Of a stretch of DNA of 64,000 bases, positions 52,863 to 62,865 are shown one piece after another. Made by a program: the position numbers and the translations under genes. The DNA is from Flavobacterium lipolyticum (lineage in GTDB: Bacteria; Bacteroidota; Bacteroidia; Flavobacteriales; Flavobacteriaceae): assembly GCF_020905335.1 (NCBI RefSeq), contig NZ_JAJJMN010000001.1, positions 3,906,001 through 3,970,000 on the forward strand, read 5' to 3'. Numbering within the stretch: the first letter of the stretch is position 1; each line of letters starts with the position of its first letter. The notes under the pieces were generated by a model. It made no database searches and was not told where the DNA came from. It saw only the letters and a program-made list of their open reading frames with translations.

Positions 52863-54854
52863 TTATTCCTGATTTAAGTTACGCAATTGCTTTAGTTTTT
52901 CTTTCCAAACTTCTAAGCTTTCCTTGTGGATTGCGATGTTTTTGCGAACCTCAAGAACAATTGAGTTTTCTTTTTTAGCATTTTTGGTATTGGTAAAGAA
53001 CTGAATGTTATTCTCCAATTGGAAAATTTCGTTCTGTACTTCTTCAATCTTACGCATTAAGAAGATCTTCTCATTGTCTAATTTACGAGTGTCGTTACTG
53101 TCGGATAACGAATCGATTCGATTGGAGAAACGCATCATTTCGGTTTCTTTTTTGCTCAGACTTAGTTTTTCGAAAAGTGCATCTAAGATTTTATTGAATT
53201 TCCCTTCAATATGACGTCTTGCGAAAGGTACTTTTCCGTAGCCTTTCCAAATCTCGATATGTGCTTTGATGGCATCCAGATCTGTTTTATGATCACCTGT
53301 TAACTGGTAAGCTCTTAAGATGTCCAGATAAGCTTTTTTGTTATCGAAAGCGGCTACTTCATCAACGTTTTCCTCTGATTTATGCTCTTTTAATTTATCA
53401 AAATAGTGATTGCAGGCATCTTTAAATTCTTTCCAGATTTTATCGGAATATTTTTTAGGGACGTGACCAATTTGTTTCCACTCTTCCTGAATTTGTTTCA
53501 TGATTGGAGTAGTGGCGGTAAAATCAGTGCTTTCCTGTAGTTCTTTAGCCTTTGCTACTAGAGCCATTTTTTTGTTTAAATTGTCATTTTGATCCTTTTT
53601 AATGTCTTTGTAAAATGAATTTTTAAAAGCATTAAAATTTCTAACAGCAGTTTTAAACGCAGCCCAGGTTTCTTCATTTACTTCCGAAGGTACTTTACCA
53701 GCAGCAAAAAACTCATTTCTAAGCGCTTCTACTTTCTGAATCTGTACCAGCCATTGAGAGTGAGAGTTTACTTTCTCGGTTCCTAAAACTTCAATTTTGG
53801 CAATGATCTCTTTTTTAATTTCAAGATTATTTTGTTCGTTTGCTCTTTGGCTTTCGAACAAAACTTCTCTTTTGTCGTGAATTTTTTTAGTCAGTTCACT
53901 AAATCTGTTCCAGATCGTATCACGGTGTTCTTTAGAAACCGGTCCGATATCTTCTTTCCAGATTCTGTGTAGATCTTGTAATTCACGGAATGCCTTGCTG
54001 ATGTCGGTTTCATCAACCAATTCTTCAACACGGGCAACTATTTTTTGTTTTTGTTCCAGATTGTGTTTGAAATCCAAATCTCTCGCCTCACGATCTAAAT
54101 GCAGGTAATCGTAAAAATTCTCTACATGAAAATGGTAATTGTTCCAAACGTGATTGTATTTGTCTTTCGGAATTGCACCTGCATTCTTCCATCTTTCTCT
54201 TAAATCATTAAAATGTTTAAGGGTGTCCTTGATGTTCTCCTGCGGATTGATAAGCTCTTTAAGCTCTTCAACGATGGCAAGTCTGTTGTCTAAATTTGAT
54301 TTAAGATTAGTTTGTAAATGTTTAAAATGAACATTTCTTTTTTCTCTAAAAACATTATAATACTCGTCGAATTTGGATTTTAAAGGAGAGTGGTATTCGA
54401 ATTCTTCATTCGGATCTTGTTTGGAAGCATTGAATTCTTCTTTTTTCTCTTCTATAAAGTGATTGTATTGTAATAAAAACGACTTCTTGATTTCTTCGAT
54501 GTGATCTTTCACAGACATTACTTTGTCTGTATTGATCAGTTTTTTTAGTTCATCAACAAGTGCATCCAAAGAAAAAGTATCATAATCCTGCATAGGAATT
54601 TCATGACGCTCTTTAAGCGTCTCATCTTCACTTTCTTCGGCATTCGAATTGGTTATGGCATCTAATGCAGTCTGATGATTGGCTTCGGTAGTTTCAACAG
54701 TACTTTCTGATTCAATCTCATCATTCGAAATTGTATTTTTGGTTACTGCATCGGTATCAGCCGTTTCGATTGCATTATTCTCAGTAGAATCGTTAATGTC
54801 GATTTCTAATTTTCCGTCTGCTTCTTGCAGGTTATCATTCTTTTCTTCTAACAT
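52863..54854 (-). CDS. DUF349 repeat protein
   Basis: 663 residues. The first 120 are acidic and Asn/Thr/Glu-rich, so probably disordered. After that come tandem helical DUF349 units, each with a W(K/..)..G.(I/V)(P/S)(K/R) motif: LRERWKNAGAIPKDKYNHVW near 215, LHRIWKEDIGPVSKEHRDTI near 295, IQEEWKQIGHVPKKYSDKIW near 465, EIWKGYGKVPFARRHIEGKF near 545. A coiled-coil region ends the chain. It is intracellular. The function is unknown in bacteria of this group. No operon partner. Confidence 0.93.
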   Translation of the reverse strand: MLEEKNDNLQEADGKLEIDINDSTENNAIETADTDAVTKNTISNDEIESESTVETTEANHQTALDAITNSNAEESEDETLKERHEIPMQDYDTFSLDALVDELKKLINTDKVMSVKDHIEEIKKSFLLQYNHFIEEKKEEFNASKQDPNEEFEYHSPLKSKFDEYYNVFREKRNVHFKHLQTNLKSNLDNRLAIVEELKELINPQENIKDTLKHFNDLRERWKNAGAIPKDKYNHVWNNYHFHVENFYDYLHLDREARDLDFKHNLEQKQKIVARVEELVDETDISKAFRELQDLHRIWKEDIGPVSKEHRDTIWNRFSELTKKIHDKREVLFESQRANEQNNLEIKKEIIAKIEVLGTEKVNSHSQWLVQIQKVEALRNEFFAAGKVPSEVNEETWAAFKTAVRNFNAFKNSFYKDIKKDQNDNLNKKMALVAKAKELQESTDFTATTPIMKQIQEEWKQIGHVPKKYSDKIWKEFKDACNHYFDKLKEHKSEENVDEVAAFDNKKAYLDILRAYQLTGDHKTDLDAIKAHIEIWKGYGKVPFARRHIEGKFNKILDALFEKLSLSKKETEMMRFSNRIDSLSDSNDTRKLDNEKIFLMRKIEEVQNEIFQLENNIQFFTNTKNAKKENSIVLEVRKNIAIHKESLEVWKEKLKQLRNLNQE

Positions 54855-55140
54855 TTTTAATGTATAAGGTTTTTATTTTAAAGAGAGCGAAAGATAGTAA
54901 AGGTGTTTCTAACTACAAAATAAATCGTTTGTTTATACGTTATTTTACAGTGAAATTCTTAATTATTGCTTTAATTTAAAGATATGATAGGGGCTTTTTT
55001 GGAGATTTCTTGAAGTTAATTTAAATTATGAATTGCTGGAATTTTTAGAAATTCAAAAGTAAAATGATATCGGAAGGCATTTTTGTTCGTTTTATTTTGA
55101 TTTGAAACAGAGAAATGGAGTGGGTAATTGTATAAAATAG

Positions 55141-55174
55141 TTAACCCGACAGGTTTTGAAACTTGTCGGGTTAA
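55141..55174. repeat. AACCCGACAGGTTT hairpin after aroE
   Basis: AACCCGACA and TGTCGGGTT pair perfectly, with an inner GTTT/AAAC extension. It lies 33 bases past the aroE stop and is a common repeat form in flavobacteria. It may also terminate the TPR-aroE operon. The rest of the 352-base gap (54855-55206) shows nothing. Confidence 0.65.
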
Positions 55175-55206
55175 AATATTTAAAGTAATGTTCTGTTGTA
55201 GTCTTT

Positions 55207-55956
55207 TTACTTATTCCAGATTTTCCATGCCTTTTCAGCCTGAAAAATAAGCATGTCGTAACCATTTTTTATTACAGCACCTTTTTCTTTGGCTCTCTTT
55301 AAAAATTCCGTTTCTGCCGGATTGTAAATTAGGTCGTAGGCAATATGTTTGTCTGTAAAGAACTCATATGGAATATCAGGACAAGCATCGGTGTCAGGTA
55401 TTGTTCCAACAGGCGTACAGTTAATGATAATCTGAAAGTTATCAAAAGTAGTAGCGTTAATTAAGTTGTAATCGATGATATTATCTTTGGCTTCTCTTGA
55501 AACAAAAGTATAGAGTATACCTAATTCATCAAGAGCAAATGCAACTCCCTTAGAAGCGCCTCCTGTTCCCAAAATCAGTGCTTTTTTATGATGAAGTTCG
55601 AGCAGCGGTTCTAACGATTTTTTAAAGCCGTAGTAATCGGTGTTGTATCCTTTTAATTTTCCGCTTTTGGTAAATTTTATAGTGTTTACGGCACCGATTA
55701 AGGTTGCTTTTTTTGAAAGTTTATCTAAGAATGGAATGACTTGTTCTTTGTACGGGATCGTAACATTTAGACCTTTCAAATCGGGATTGTTTTTTACTAA
55801 TTCTGTGAAATAGTTAATTTCAGAGATGTCAAAATTTTCGTAGCTGTTGCCAGCGAAAACCTCATCACTGAATTTTTCTGTAAAATATCCTTTTGAAAAA
55901 GAGTAACTAATATTACGGCCCAACAAGCCAAAACGTCTTCTTAAAGTATCAATCAT
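55207..55956 (-). CDS. aroE: Shikimate dehydrogenase
   Basis: 249 residues. The substrate-binding serines are in ISYSFSKGYF near 17-26. The catalytic lysine is in LNVTIPYKEQVIPFLD near 66, and the aspartate in GYNTDYYGFK near 102. The NADPH loop is ALILGTGGASKGVAFALDEL near 122. It reduces 3-dehydroshikimate on the way to aromatic amino acids. Its ATG overlaps the stop of the upstream TPR gene by one base, so the two are coupled. Confidence 0.96.
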   Translation of the reverse strand: MIDTLRRRFGLLGRNISYSFSKGYFTEKFSDEVFAGNSYENFDISEINYFTELVKNNPDLKGLNVTIPYKEQVIPFLDKLSKKATLIGAVNTIKFTKSGKLKGYNTDYYGFKKSLEPLLELHHKKALILGTGGASKGVAFALDELGILYTFVSREAKDNIIDYNLINATTFDNFQIIINCTPVGTIPDTDACPDIPYEFFTDKHIAYDLIYNPAETEFLKRAKEKGAVIKNGYDMLIFQAEKAWKIWNK

Positions 55957-57353
55957 TATTGTTTTCTGTGTTTTTCAATGTAATTTTTAACTGTTTTCTT
56001 TGACCAGACTACCGGGAATAAATCTTCGATTAGAATGTAATTCTCAAAGTTTAAGCGTAAACCATTGCTTAAGTGAAATTTAGCTTTAGTAGTGTCCTGA
56101 GTCATAAAATACAATCCGGCCAATCGGTATTCGATTTCGTTTTCTTCCGGAAAATATTCGGTTGCCTGTAATAAAGTTTGAATTGCACTGTCGAATTCTC
56201 CTAAGAACTGAAGGATGTCAACCCAGAACAACCAGGTATCCAGTGCATAATCTCCAAATTCTACTGCTTTTCTGTATCCAAATTCAGCCTCTTCAAAAAA
56301 GTTCATTTGTTTGTTGATGGTAGCGTAACGCTTCCAGTACAAACGATTCTGATTGTCGATCGCTAATGCTTTATTAACAAAGAACAGGGCTTTTTGAAAA
56401 TTTTTCTGGCGCATATGAAAGTCAGTAATGGCAATCCATCCTTTGTCTAAAAGCGGATCTTCATGTACTGTCTGATTGTAATATTGCAAGGCTTTTACCA
56501 AATTTCCTAGTTTTTCGTAGCATTTTCCAATGCGTAGTAAAGCATAGGAAGTTGCATCGTCTAACTCAATGGTGCGGTTGTAGCTTTCGATCGCTTCATG
56601 GTATTTTTTTAAACGCTCGTAGGCTTTTGCTTTTTCCATAAAGGCACCAAGGAACTCATCGTCGATAAGTGTGGCATAATCAAAAGCACGAATAGCGTTT
56701 TCGTATTCTTTTACCCCATAATGCAAACGCCCAAGCTGATGCCAGGCAATTTCGCTGTATGGATTTTTGTTGATATAATCGTTTAGATAAACAATGGCTT
56801 CCTGATTTTGATCTAAAAATTCAAAACAATACACCACGTTATAAAGCGCAGACTGATCTTCTAAATCTTCTTCAAGACATTTGATGAAACTGTCTTTTGC
56901 CATCTCAAGGTTATCCATAAAAAGATATTCCATTCCAATCAAGTTGTAAACGTCCGCGTAGTCATCTGTAAATTGCAAGGCAATTTTAAGTAATTCTACC
57001 GCTTTTTCGTGTTGATCTCTTTTAGAACAGATATTCGCTTTCTGAATGTAAATTTCCTCGTTGTTAGGTTCGATTGCATACAACTCATTTAAGAGTTTCT
57101 CGGCGATTTCCAATTTATCGTCGTAAACCAACATTTCTACTTGTACTAATTTTAAGCCTGTAGATTTTGGGTGTTGGTCTAATGCAAGTTTCAGGGCCTT
57201 CTTTGCTAAATTAGCCTTACCTATGTCTAAATAATGAAGAATAATTTCTTCGAATTCTTCAGAATCAAAAAAGAGTACTTTGTTTGTTTTTAACATTGAC
57301 TCAAATTTGGATAGGGATAGGTTATAATCTTCTTCTTCGTTGCTTAATTGCAT
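55956..57353 (-). CDS. TPR-repeat protein coupled to aroE
   Basis: 465 residues made almost wholly of tetratricopeptide repeats from about residue 40 to 440 (YIQKANICSKRDQHEKAVEL, AWHQLGRLHYGVKEYENAIR, ALLRIGKCYEKLGNLVKALQ). No signal peptide, so it is cytoplasmic. TPR proteins bind other proteins; the partner is unknown. The overlap with aroE is a conserved-looking arrangement in Bacteroidetes, although no link with shikimate synthesis is evident. Confidence 0.93.
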   Translation of the reverse strand: MQLSNEEEDYNLSLSKFESMLKTNKVLFFDSEEFEEIILHYLDIGKANLAKKALKLALDQHPKSTGLKLVQVEMLVYDDKLEIAEKLLNELYAIEPNNEEIYIQKANICSKRDQHEKAVELLKIALQFTDDYADVYNLIGMEYLFMDNLEMAKDSFIKCLEEDLEDQSALYNVVYCFEFLDQNQEAIVYLNDYINKNPYSEIAWHQLGRLHYGVKEYENAIRAFDYATLIDDEFLGAFMEKAKAYERLKKYHEAIESYNRTIELDDATSYALLRIGKCYEKLGNLVKALQYYNQTVHEDPLLDKGWIAITDFHMRQKNFQKALFFVNKALAIDNQNRLYWKRYATINKQMNFFEEAEFGYRKAVEFGDYALDTWLFWVDILQFLGEFDSAIQTLLQATEYFPEENEIEYRLAGLYFMTQDTTKAKFHLSNGLRLNFENYILIEDLFPVVWSKKTVKNYIEKHRKQ

Positions 57354-57561
57354 ACTGTCTTTATTTGAAATTAGCCTGTTATAAATTTAGGCAACCATAT
57401 TATTGCTGTGGGGAAAGGAAATTAATTGTTTTGAACAATTTAATTAACAATATGGACAGAATTTCGATTCTGTTTTTAGTCCTAATCTTCTGATTTATGA
57501 GAAGATTAGGGAGTTGTTATTTTATCTGCTGATAGGGATTTCCTATCCTGATTTGTTTTAA

Positions 57562-58758
57562 TTAAACTTCTTGCTCCTTTTTCAGGATTTCATCCATAAC
57601 GTTTAAGATTATGGCACAACCTTCTTTGATTTCCTCTTCAGAAATGGTTAAAGGAGGTGTTATTCGTATCGCGCATCCTTCAAACAGCAACCAGAATAAA
57701 ATGAGCCCTTTGTCCTGACAGTTCAAAATAACCTGATTGGTAATTTCGGCAGTTTCGGTCATGGCGGCAAGCATTAATCCTTTTCCTCTAACTTCCTTTA
57801 TCAAAGGATGTACCAAAAGCGATCGGAAGAGTTTTTCTTTCTCTAAGGTCTCTTCCATTAGATTTGTTTCAGTTAATTCCTGCAAAGTAGCCAGACATGC
57901 TGACGCAATGACAGGATGACCTCCGAAAGTAGTGATATGCCCCAATTTAGGATTTTCGGTTAACAGATCCATTTTTTCTGCCGATGCTGTAAAAGCGCCT
58001 ACCGGCATTCCGCCACCCATACCTTTTCCCATAACTACAATGTCGGGAATAACATCATAGGTTTGAAAACCAAATAGTTTTCCGGTTCTCCCAAAACCAG
58101 GTTGGATTTCGTCAACGATCATCATAGCGCCAACTTCGTCACAGCGTTTTCTGACTTTTTGCAGAAAATTGTCATGAGGTTCAATAAATCCGGCACCACC
58201 CTGAATAGTTTCTAAAAGTATAGCAGCAGTTCTGGTCGTTATCTTTTGTAAATCTTCTTCGTTGTTAAAGGTGATGAAATCAACATCGGGAAGAAGCGGT
58301 CTGAAGGCCTGTTTGCGCTCTTCAAAGCCCATAACACTCATAGATCCCATAGTATTGCCATGATAAGCATTATGACACGAAATAAGCTGACTGCGGCCTG
58401 TTGCTCGTTTGGCTAACTTCAGAGCTCCTTCTATCGCTTCTGTTCCTGAATTTACCAGGTAAGTTTTGCTTAGTGATTCAGGCAGGAGTGAAGCCATGAG
58501 TTTGCAATATTCGACAGCGGGACTTTGTGAGTATTCGCCATAAACCATCACGTGCGAATACTTGTCCAATTGATCTTTGATAGCCTGATTGACCCTCGGG
58601 TGCTGGTGCCCAAGTGTACAAGCAGAGACACCTGCTACAAAATCTAAGTATTTTTTATCGTTAGTGTCGTAAATGTACGAGCCAATGGCATGTGAAACCT
58701 CCATTCCCAATGGGTATGGTGAAGTTTGTGCCTGGTATTTTATAAAATCTGGATTCAT
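57562..58758 (-). CDS. Class III aminotransferase (PLP-dependent)
   Basis: 398 residues. Landmarks are YLDFVAGVSACTLGHQHPRV near 39, NSGTEAIEGALKLAKRATGR near 103, and IVDEIQPGFGRTGKLFGFQT near 218. The PLP lysine is in VMGKGMGGGMPVGAF near 245. It belongs with acetylornithine/4-aminobutyrate/ornithine-type enzymes, and the substrate cannot be read from sequence. The gene is followed on its strand by the OstA-like gene's neighbour region with an 85-base TCGCAGTTTTTAG repeat between them (58759-58843). Confidence 0.93.
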   Translation of the reverse strand: MNPDFIKYQAQTSPYPLGMEVSHAIGSYIYDTNDKKYLDFVAGVSACTLGHQHPRVNQAIKDQLDKYSHVMVYGEYSQSPAVEYCKLMASLLPESLSKTYLVNSGTEAIEGALKLAKRATGRSQLISCHNAYHGNTMGSMSVMGFEERKQAFRPLLPDVDFITFNNEEDLQKITTRTAAILLETIQGGAGFIEPHDNFLQKVRKRCDEVGAMMIVDEIQPGFGRTGKLFGFQTYDVIPDIVVMGKGMGGGMPVGAFTASAEKMDLLTENPKLGHITTFGGHPVIASACLATLQELTETNLMEETLEKEKLFRSLLVHPLIKEVRGKGLMLAAMTETAEITNQVILNCQDKGLILFWLLFEGCAIRITPPLTISEEEIKEGCAIILNVMDEILKKEQEV

Positions 58759-58843
58759 TTTTTTTGAGGTTCTGAGTTTAGTCGCAGTTTTTAGTCGCAG
58801 TCGCAGTTTTTATCTACTGAGAACTGAGACTGAAAACTGAAAA

Positions 58844-60514
58844 CTATTTTTTAGTCTTACTCTTAGCGTTTGTGGTGGTCTTCACTGTGGGTTTCTTTTT
58901 GTCGTAATCCAAGGTTTCTTTCCTTACTTTTAGAGGTACATTTTTATCTTTAGCCTCTTCGTCTTTTCCCTCCTGGATTAATTTATCGTTCATTTCATTG
59001 TCTTCGGCTGTAAAGATATCGTCTTTCGACTTTATTCGTTCGTCGCCGCGCCAGCGCAAGCCTTTTAATTTACGGGCGTTTTCAGGTAAATCGGCTTCGG
59101 GATATACGTCACCGTCGACTTTGTTGAAAAATGTGATGGTTTCAATATCGTTATTTTCGATAATCAGATTGATTTTACTGCTTACATTTTTATTGATTCC
59201 AATTAGCTCATTGTCATCATTTCGCATGTAGTAGATTACCTCGGTGTTTTTGATAACGTCGACATCATGTAGTTTTCCTTCCCTGAATTTTCCAAATAAA
59301 TTGAGTCCCTTGACCTGATTATAGCCGGTTCCGAGGGTATCCCGCGAGACTATAAAGGTGTTGTTGAGGACTTTTAAAGAGTCCAGCTTTTTGGTGTTTT
59401 TGTCACCAATAAGATGCATGACATCTCCTGTGATTTGGCTTTCTCCATTCCAAAGAATCGGGTTGCCAATTAGTTTTGTCAAAGCAGTCTTGGAATTGGA
59501 ATGAATAGAATCACATTTTCCGCTCATGTCTATTTTGTAAAAACGTACATTGTTGTAAGCTCTTAGAATTCGTTCCCCTTCTTTTCCGGTAACCATCAGT
59601 TTTTTTCCGTGAATATAAACTGAATCTTTTTCAACCAGATTAATGGCTACGGCTCTTTTGGTGACAAACATCGAATCTTTGAGCTTGTAAATCTCAGCAT
59701 AATGGCCTTTTACGATGCCACGATTGATGGAGTCCGTGATTTTTACATTTCGGGTGGCAGAGGCAAATTCAATATTTCGATTATAGTATAAACTGTCCCC
59801 TTCTATGAGGCGATCATCATATTTGATGTAAGATTTCCGTAAAAAATGTGCAAGATTCTTCTTGGTATCATAAAAACCCCTTTCCGTGTAAATATAATTG
59901 GATTTACTGGTAATCGTTGAAGGGCCAAGTAAATAGGAGTGTCCTGAATTGCTATAGTAATCTAAATGATTGGATTTGATCACATATTTTGGATTGGTAA
60001 TCGTAACCGCAGTCAGGAATTGAAACTTTTTCTCGGCCACAAAATACCTTCCTGATTTACTAACCAATGTATTGTCTTTGTTGATGATAGTTCCTTTGGT
60101 GTTGTAAAATACCTGCTGAATATTTCGGTCAAAGTTTATTGTATCCGTACTTAAAGTTGCATCAGGTGAACTCATGACTGCGTCACCGGTCGCAAAAGCT
60201 TTTTTTACATTACCACTGTATTCGGCATATTTACTGTTTAGAAATAAGGTGTCACCTTGTACCAATTGCACATTTCCAAAAGCTTTAAGATAATTTTCTT
60301 TTTGAAAGAAATAAGCTTTATTACAGGTCAGTACAACCCCGTCATGATTCACTTTTACATTTCCGGTAAGCAGTAAAGCACCCGGGATTTCGTTTTCGTT
60401 GATTTCTTGAAAATCAGCATTTTCAACAATTATTGTTTTAGGTTTTTGAGCAAAAAGATCTTGTATGCTTAAAAAAAGCAAACAAAAGGATATGAAAAAT
60501 AGTAATTTCTTCAA
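58844..60514 (-). CDS. OstA-like (LptA/LptD N-terminal type) exported protein, TTG start
   Basis: 556 residues. The start is TTG at 60514: an in-frame TGA lies at 60530-60532, and the signal peptide (MKKLLFFISFCLLFLSIQ) begins there. The mature protein is a long run of OstA-type beta strands (ALLLTGNVKVNHDGVVLTCN, YLKAFGNVQLVQGDTLFLNS, YAEYSGNVKKAFATGDAVM). The C-terminus is lysine-rich (KKPTVKTTTNAKSKTKK). It likely takes part in moving lipopolysaccharide to the outer membrane, as LptA-like bridges do. A -7 box lies just upstream. Confidence 0.92.
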   Translation of the reverse strand: MKKLLFFISFCLLFLSIQDLFAQKPKTIIVENADFQEINENEIPGALLLTGNVKVNHDGVVLTCNKAYFFQKENYLKAFGNVQLVQGDTLFLNSKYAEYSGNVKKAFATGDAVMSSPDATLSTDTINFDRNIQQVFYNTKGTIINKDNTLVSKSGRYFVAEKKFQFLTAVTITNPKYVIKSNHLDYYSNSGHSYLLGPSTITSKSNYIYTERGFYDTKKNLAHFLRKSYIKYDDRLIEGDSLYYNRNIEFASATRNVKITDSINRGIVKGHYAEIYKLKDSMFVTKRAVAINLVEKDSVYIHGKKLMVTGKEGERILRAYNNVRFYKIDMSGKCDSIHSNSKTALTKLIGNPILWNGESQITGDVMHLIGDKNTKKLDSLKVLNNTFIVSRDTLGTGYNQVKGLNLFGKFREGKLHDVDVIKNTEVIYYMRNDDNELIGINKNVSSKINLIIENNDIETITFFNKVDGDVYPEADLPENARKLKGLRWRGDERIKSKDDIFTAEDNEMNDKLIQEGKDEEAKDKNVPLKVRKETLDYDKKKPTVKTTTNAKSKTKK

Positions 60515-60530
60515 TGGATTAATTTTTTGT

Positions 60531-60538
60531 CAAATTTA
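60531..60538 (-). promoter_or_regulatory. -7 box of the OstA-like gene
   Basis: TAAATTTG on the minus strand matches TAnnTTTG, 16 bases before the TTG start. The 330-base divergent gap to the amylase gene shows no other clear signal; I found no good promoter for the amylase. Confidence 0.45.
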
Positions 60539-60844
60539 TGAAAAAGGTTATAACCTTTATGGATATTAAGATTAATTTATTAATACGGATTTTTTGAATG
60601 GATGGATAGGTTTTAATGAAAAATTCTAAATCAATTTGATAAAAAATGTTCATTTGGTTTTGAGTTTAATTTATCAACAAAACGGAGTACTCTTACGTTG
60701 TAGTTGATGATTTTGTACTTCTATCCAAACAAAAAAGATTTTTAGGTTTCCGTGAATTTAAAAATTAGTCTAAATTTAGAAAATGGTTTTCAGAATCAGG
60801 AATGTTATTTCCGATTTGGAGATCAATCAGATTATAAAGAAAAT

Positions 60845-62716
60845 ATGATAAATAAGAATTTTTTTGTTGCGGGACTTGCTGTGGTTCTGCTATTTTCGGC
60901 CTGTAAAACCAAAGATCTAAAAATGAATACAAGTAAAGAAGAGACTCGTAAGGATGCTAAAATTGTGGTCTATCAGGTTTTTACGCGTTTGTTTGGAAAT
61001 AAAAATACCACTAATAAGCCGTGGGGGACGATCGAGGAAAATGGTGTTGGAAAATTGAATGATTTTACGAACAAAGCGCTGCAGGAGATTAAGGATTTAG
61101 GCGTTACCCATATTTGGTATACAGGTGTTCCGCATCATGCATTGGTGGGCGATTATAAGGCGTATGGAATTTCAGATGATGATCCGGAAGTGGTAAAAGG
61201 CCGTGCAGGATCTCCGTATGCTGTAAAAGATTATTACAATGTAAATCCCGATTTAGCGGTGAATCCGGCAAACAGATTACAGGAGTTTGAAGCGTTAATA
61301 GGGCGTACGCACAAAGCCGGACTAAAGCTGATTATTGATATTGTACCCAATCATATTGCAAGAAAATATGAAGGTAAAAGTAACCCGGCAGGAGTAAGAG
61401 ATTTTGGAGCCGATGATGATGTGAATATGGAATATAAACGGGATAACAATTTTTACTATATCCCAAACAATCATTTTGAAATACCGAGTGGAGATATTCC
61501 GTTAAATGGAGAAAAAAATGCACTTGTAGACGGGGTATTTAATGAAGATCCTGCAAAATGGACTGGAAACGGTTCTCGAAAAGCGAAACCCGACCAAAAC
61601 GACTGGTATGAAACGGTGAAAGTAAATTATGGAATTCGTCCTGACGGATCAAAGGATTTTATGGAACTTCCTGCGGGATTTGATCAAAAATCGTATCAGG
61701 AACATTTTGCTTTTTGGCAGGACAAAGACGTTCCGGATTCCTGGAAAAAGTTCAGGTCTATTGCTTTGTATTGGATTGACAAAGGGGTAGATGGTTTCCG
61801 TTATGATATGGCGGAGATGGTACCCTACGAATTTTGGAGTTATATGAATTCGGCAATTAAGATGAAAAATCCAAATACCTTTTTATTGGCTGAAGTTTAC
61901 AATCCAAAGGAATATCGTAATTATATTCGTTTGGGAAAAATGGACTATCTCTATGATAAAGTAGAAACTTATGATAAGCTGAAAGATATTATTCGCGGAA
62001 AATCACTGCCAGATGGATTATCGGATATTCAGAAAGGAATGGAAGATATTGAGCACAATATGTTGCATTTTTTAGACAATCATGATGAGCAGCGATTAGC
62101 TAGCTCTGAGTTTGCAGGAACTCCCGAACGTGGGAAGCCGTTAATGGTGGTTTCTGCGACAATTAGTACGGCTCCAACTATGGTTTACTTTGGACAGGAA
62201 GTAGGTGAGGCAGCGAATGAGAATGCCGGTTTTGGAACGCGTTCCAGAACATCGATATTTGATTATATTGGAGTACCAAATCATCAACGTTGGATGAATG
62301 AAGGGAAGTTTGATGGCGGGCAGCTTTCAGATTCAGAAAAGAAGCTGCGTGATTTTTATAAGAAATTGCTAAATTTTTGCCTTAAAAGCCCTGCTTTAAT
62401 GGGGAGTTTTCAGGAAATTCAAAGTGTAAATCGTCAAAATAATAGAGGCTACGACGATTTAATTTATTCGTATGTACGTTGGTCAGAGCATCAAAAACTG
62501 ATCATCGTGACTAATTTTTCTTCGGAAAAAACAAGTGAGTTTGATTTGAAAATTCCTTCGGATATTATTTCAAAATGGAACTTAAGAGATGGAGTTTACC
62601 ATCTTAAAGATGAATTGTACGAGAAGAGTATTGTGCAATTAAAAGTAAATAATGGTGAAGGAGTGGTGAGGGTGAAAATAATGCCTTCGGAGTCATTTAT
62701 TTTTGAATTAAAGTAA
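60845..62716 (+). CDS. Alpha-amylase family (GH13) lipoprotein
   Basis: 623 residues from ATG at 60845. A GTG 31 codons earlier would place the lipobox (VVLLFSAC) inside the chain. GH13 regions: I DIVPNHIA near 164, II GFRYDMAEM near 316 (nucleophile Asp about 320), III LLAEVYNP near 347 (acid/base Glu about 350), IV FLDNHDEQR near 409 (Asp about 413). A C-terminal beta domain follows. It should hydrolyse alpha-1,4-glucans at the cell surface or periplasm. No SusC/SusD pair is adjacent. Confidence 0.94.
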   Translation: MINKNFFVAGLAVVLLFSACKTKDLKMNTSKEETRKDAKIVVYQVFTRLFGNKNTTNKPWGTIEENGVGKLNDFTNKALQEIKDLGVTHIWYTGVPHHALVGDYKAYGISDDDPEVVKGRAGSPYAVKDYYNVNPDLAVNPANRLQEFEALIGRTHKAGLKLIIDIVPNHIARKYEGKSNPAGVRDFGADDDVNMEYKRDNNFYYIPNNHFEIPSGDIPLNGEKNALVDGVFNEDPAKWTGNGSRKAKPDQNDWYETVKVNYGIRPDGSKDFMELPAGFDQKSYQEHFAFWQDKDVPDSWKKFRSIALYWIDKGVDGFRYDMAEMVPYEFWSYMNSAIKMKNPNTFLLAEVYNPKEYRNYIRLGKMDYLYDKVETYDKLKDIIRGKSLPDGLSDIQKGMEDIEHNMLHFLDNHDEQRLASSEFAGTPERGKPLMVVSATISTAPTMVYFGQEVGEAANENAGFGTRSRTSIFDYIGVPNHQRWMNEGKFDGGQLSDSEKKLRDFYKKLLNFCLKSPALMGSFQEIQSVNRQNNRGYDDLIYSYVRWSEHQKLIIVTNFSSEKTSEFDLKIPSDIISKWNLRDGVYHLKDELYEKSIVQLKVNNGEGVVRVKIMPSESFIFELK

Positions 62717-62734
62717 TTGTAGACATCTGCTTAA

Positions 62735-62815
62735 AGGGCTGAAAGCCTGAAAGCATGGTGCAACGCACTATGAGAAAAATTAAAAGTGATTATTACCCTG
62801 AAAGGGTAAAAGCAA
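62735..62815. repeat. AAAGGGCTGAAAGCC / ACCCTGAAAGGGT intergenic repeat
   Basis: The sequence after the amylase stop (AAAGGGCTGAAAGCCTGAAA, GTGCAACGCACTATGAG, TTACCCTGAAAGGGTAAAAG) resembles the dispersed intergenic repeat of Bacteroidetes. The last part is a small palindrome. Confidence 0.55.
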
Positions 62816-62822
62816 ATAGATA

Positions 62823-62860
62823 AAAAAAGCTGATACTTAAAATGTAGTATCAGCTTTTTT
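62823..62860. terminator. Bidirectional terminator between the amylase and superoxide dismutase genes
   Basis: AAAAAAGCTGATAC and GTATCAGCTTTTTT are perfect 14-base arms around a 10-base loop, 5 bases from the superoxide dismutase stop. Confidence 0.85.
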
Positions 62861-62865
62861 ATGAT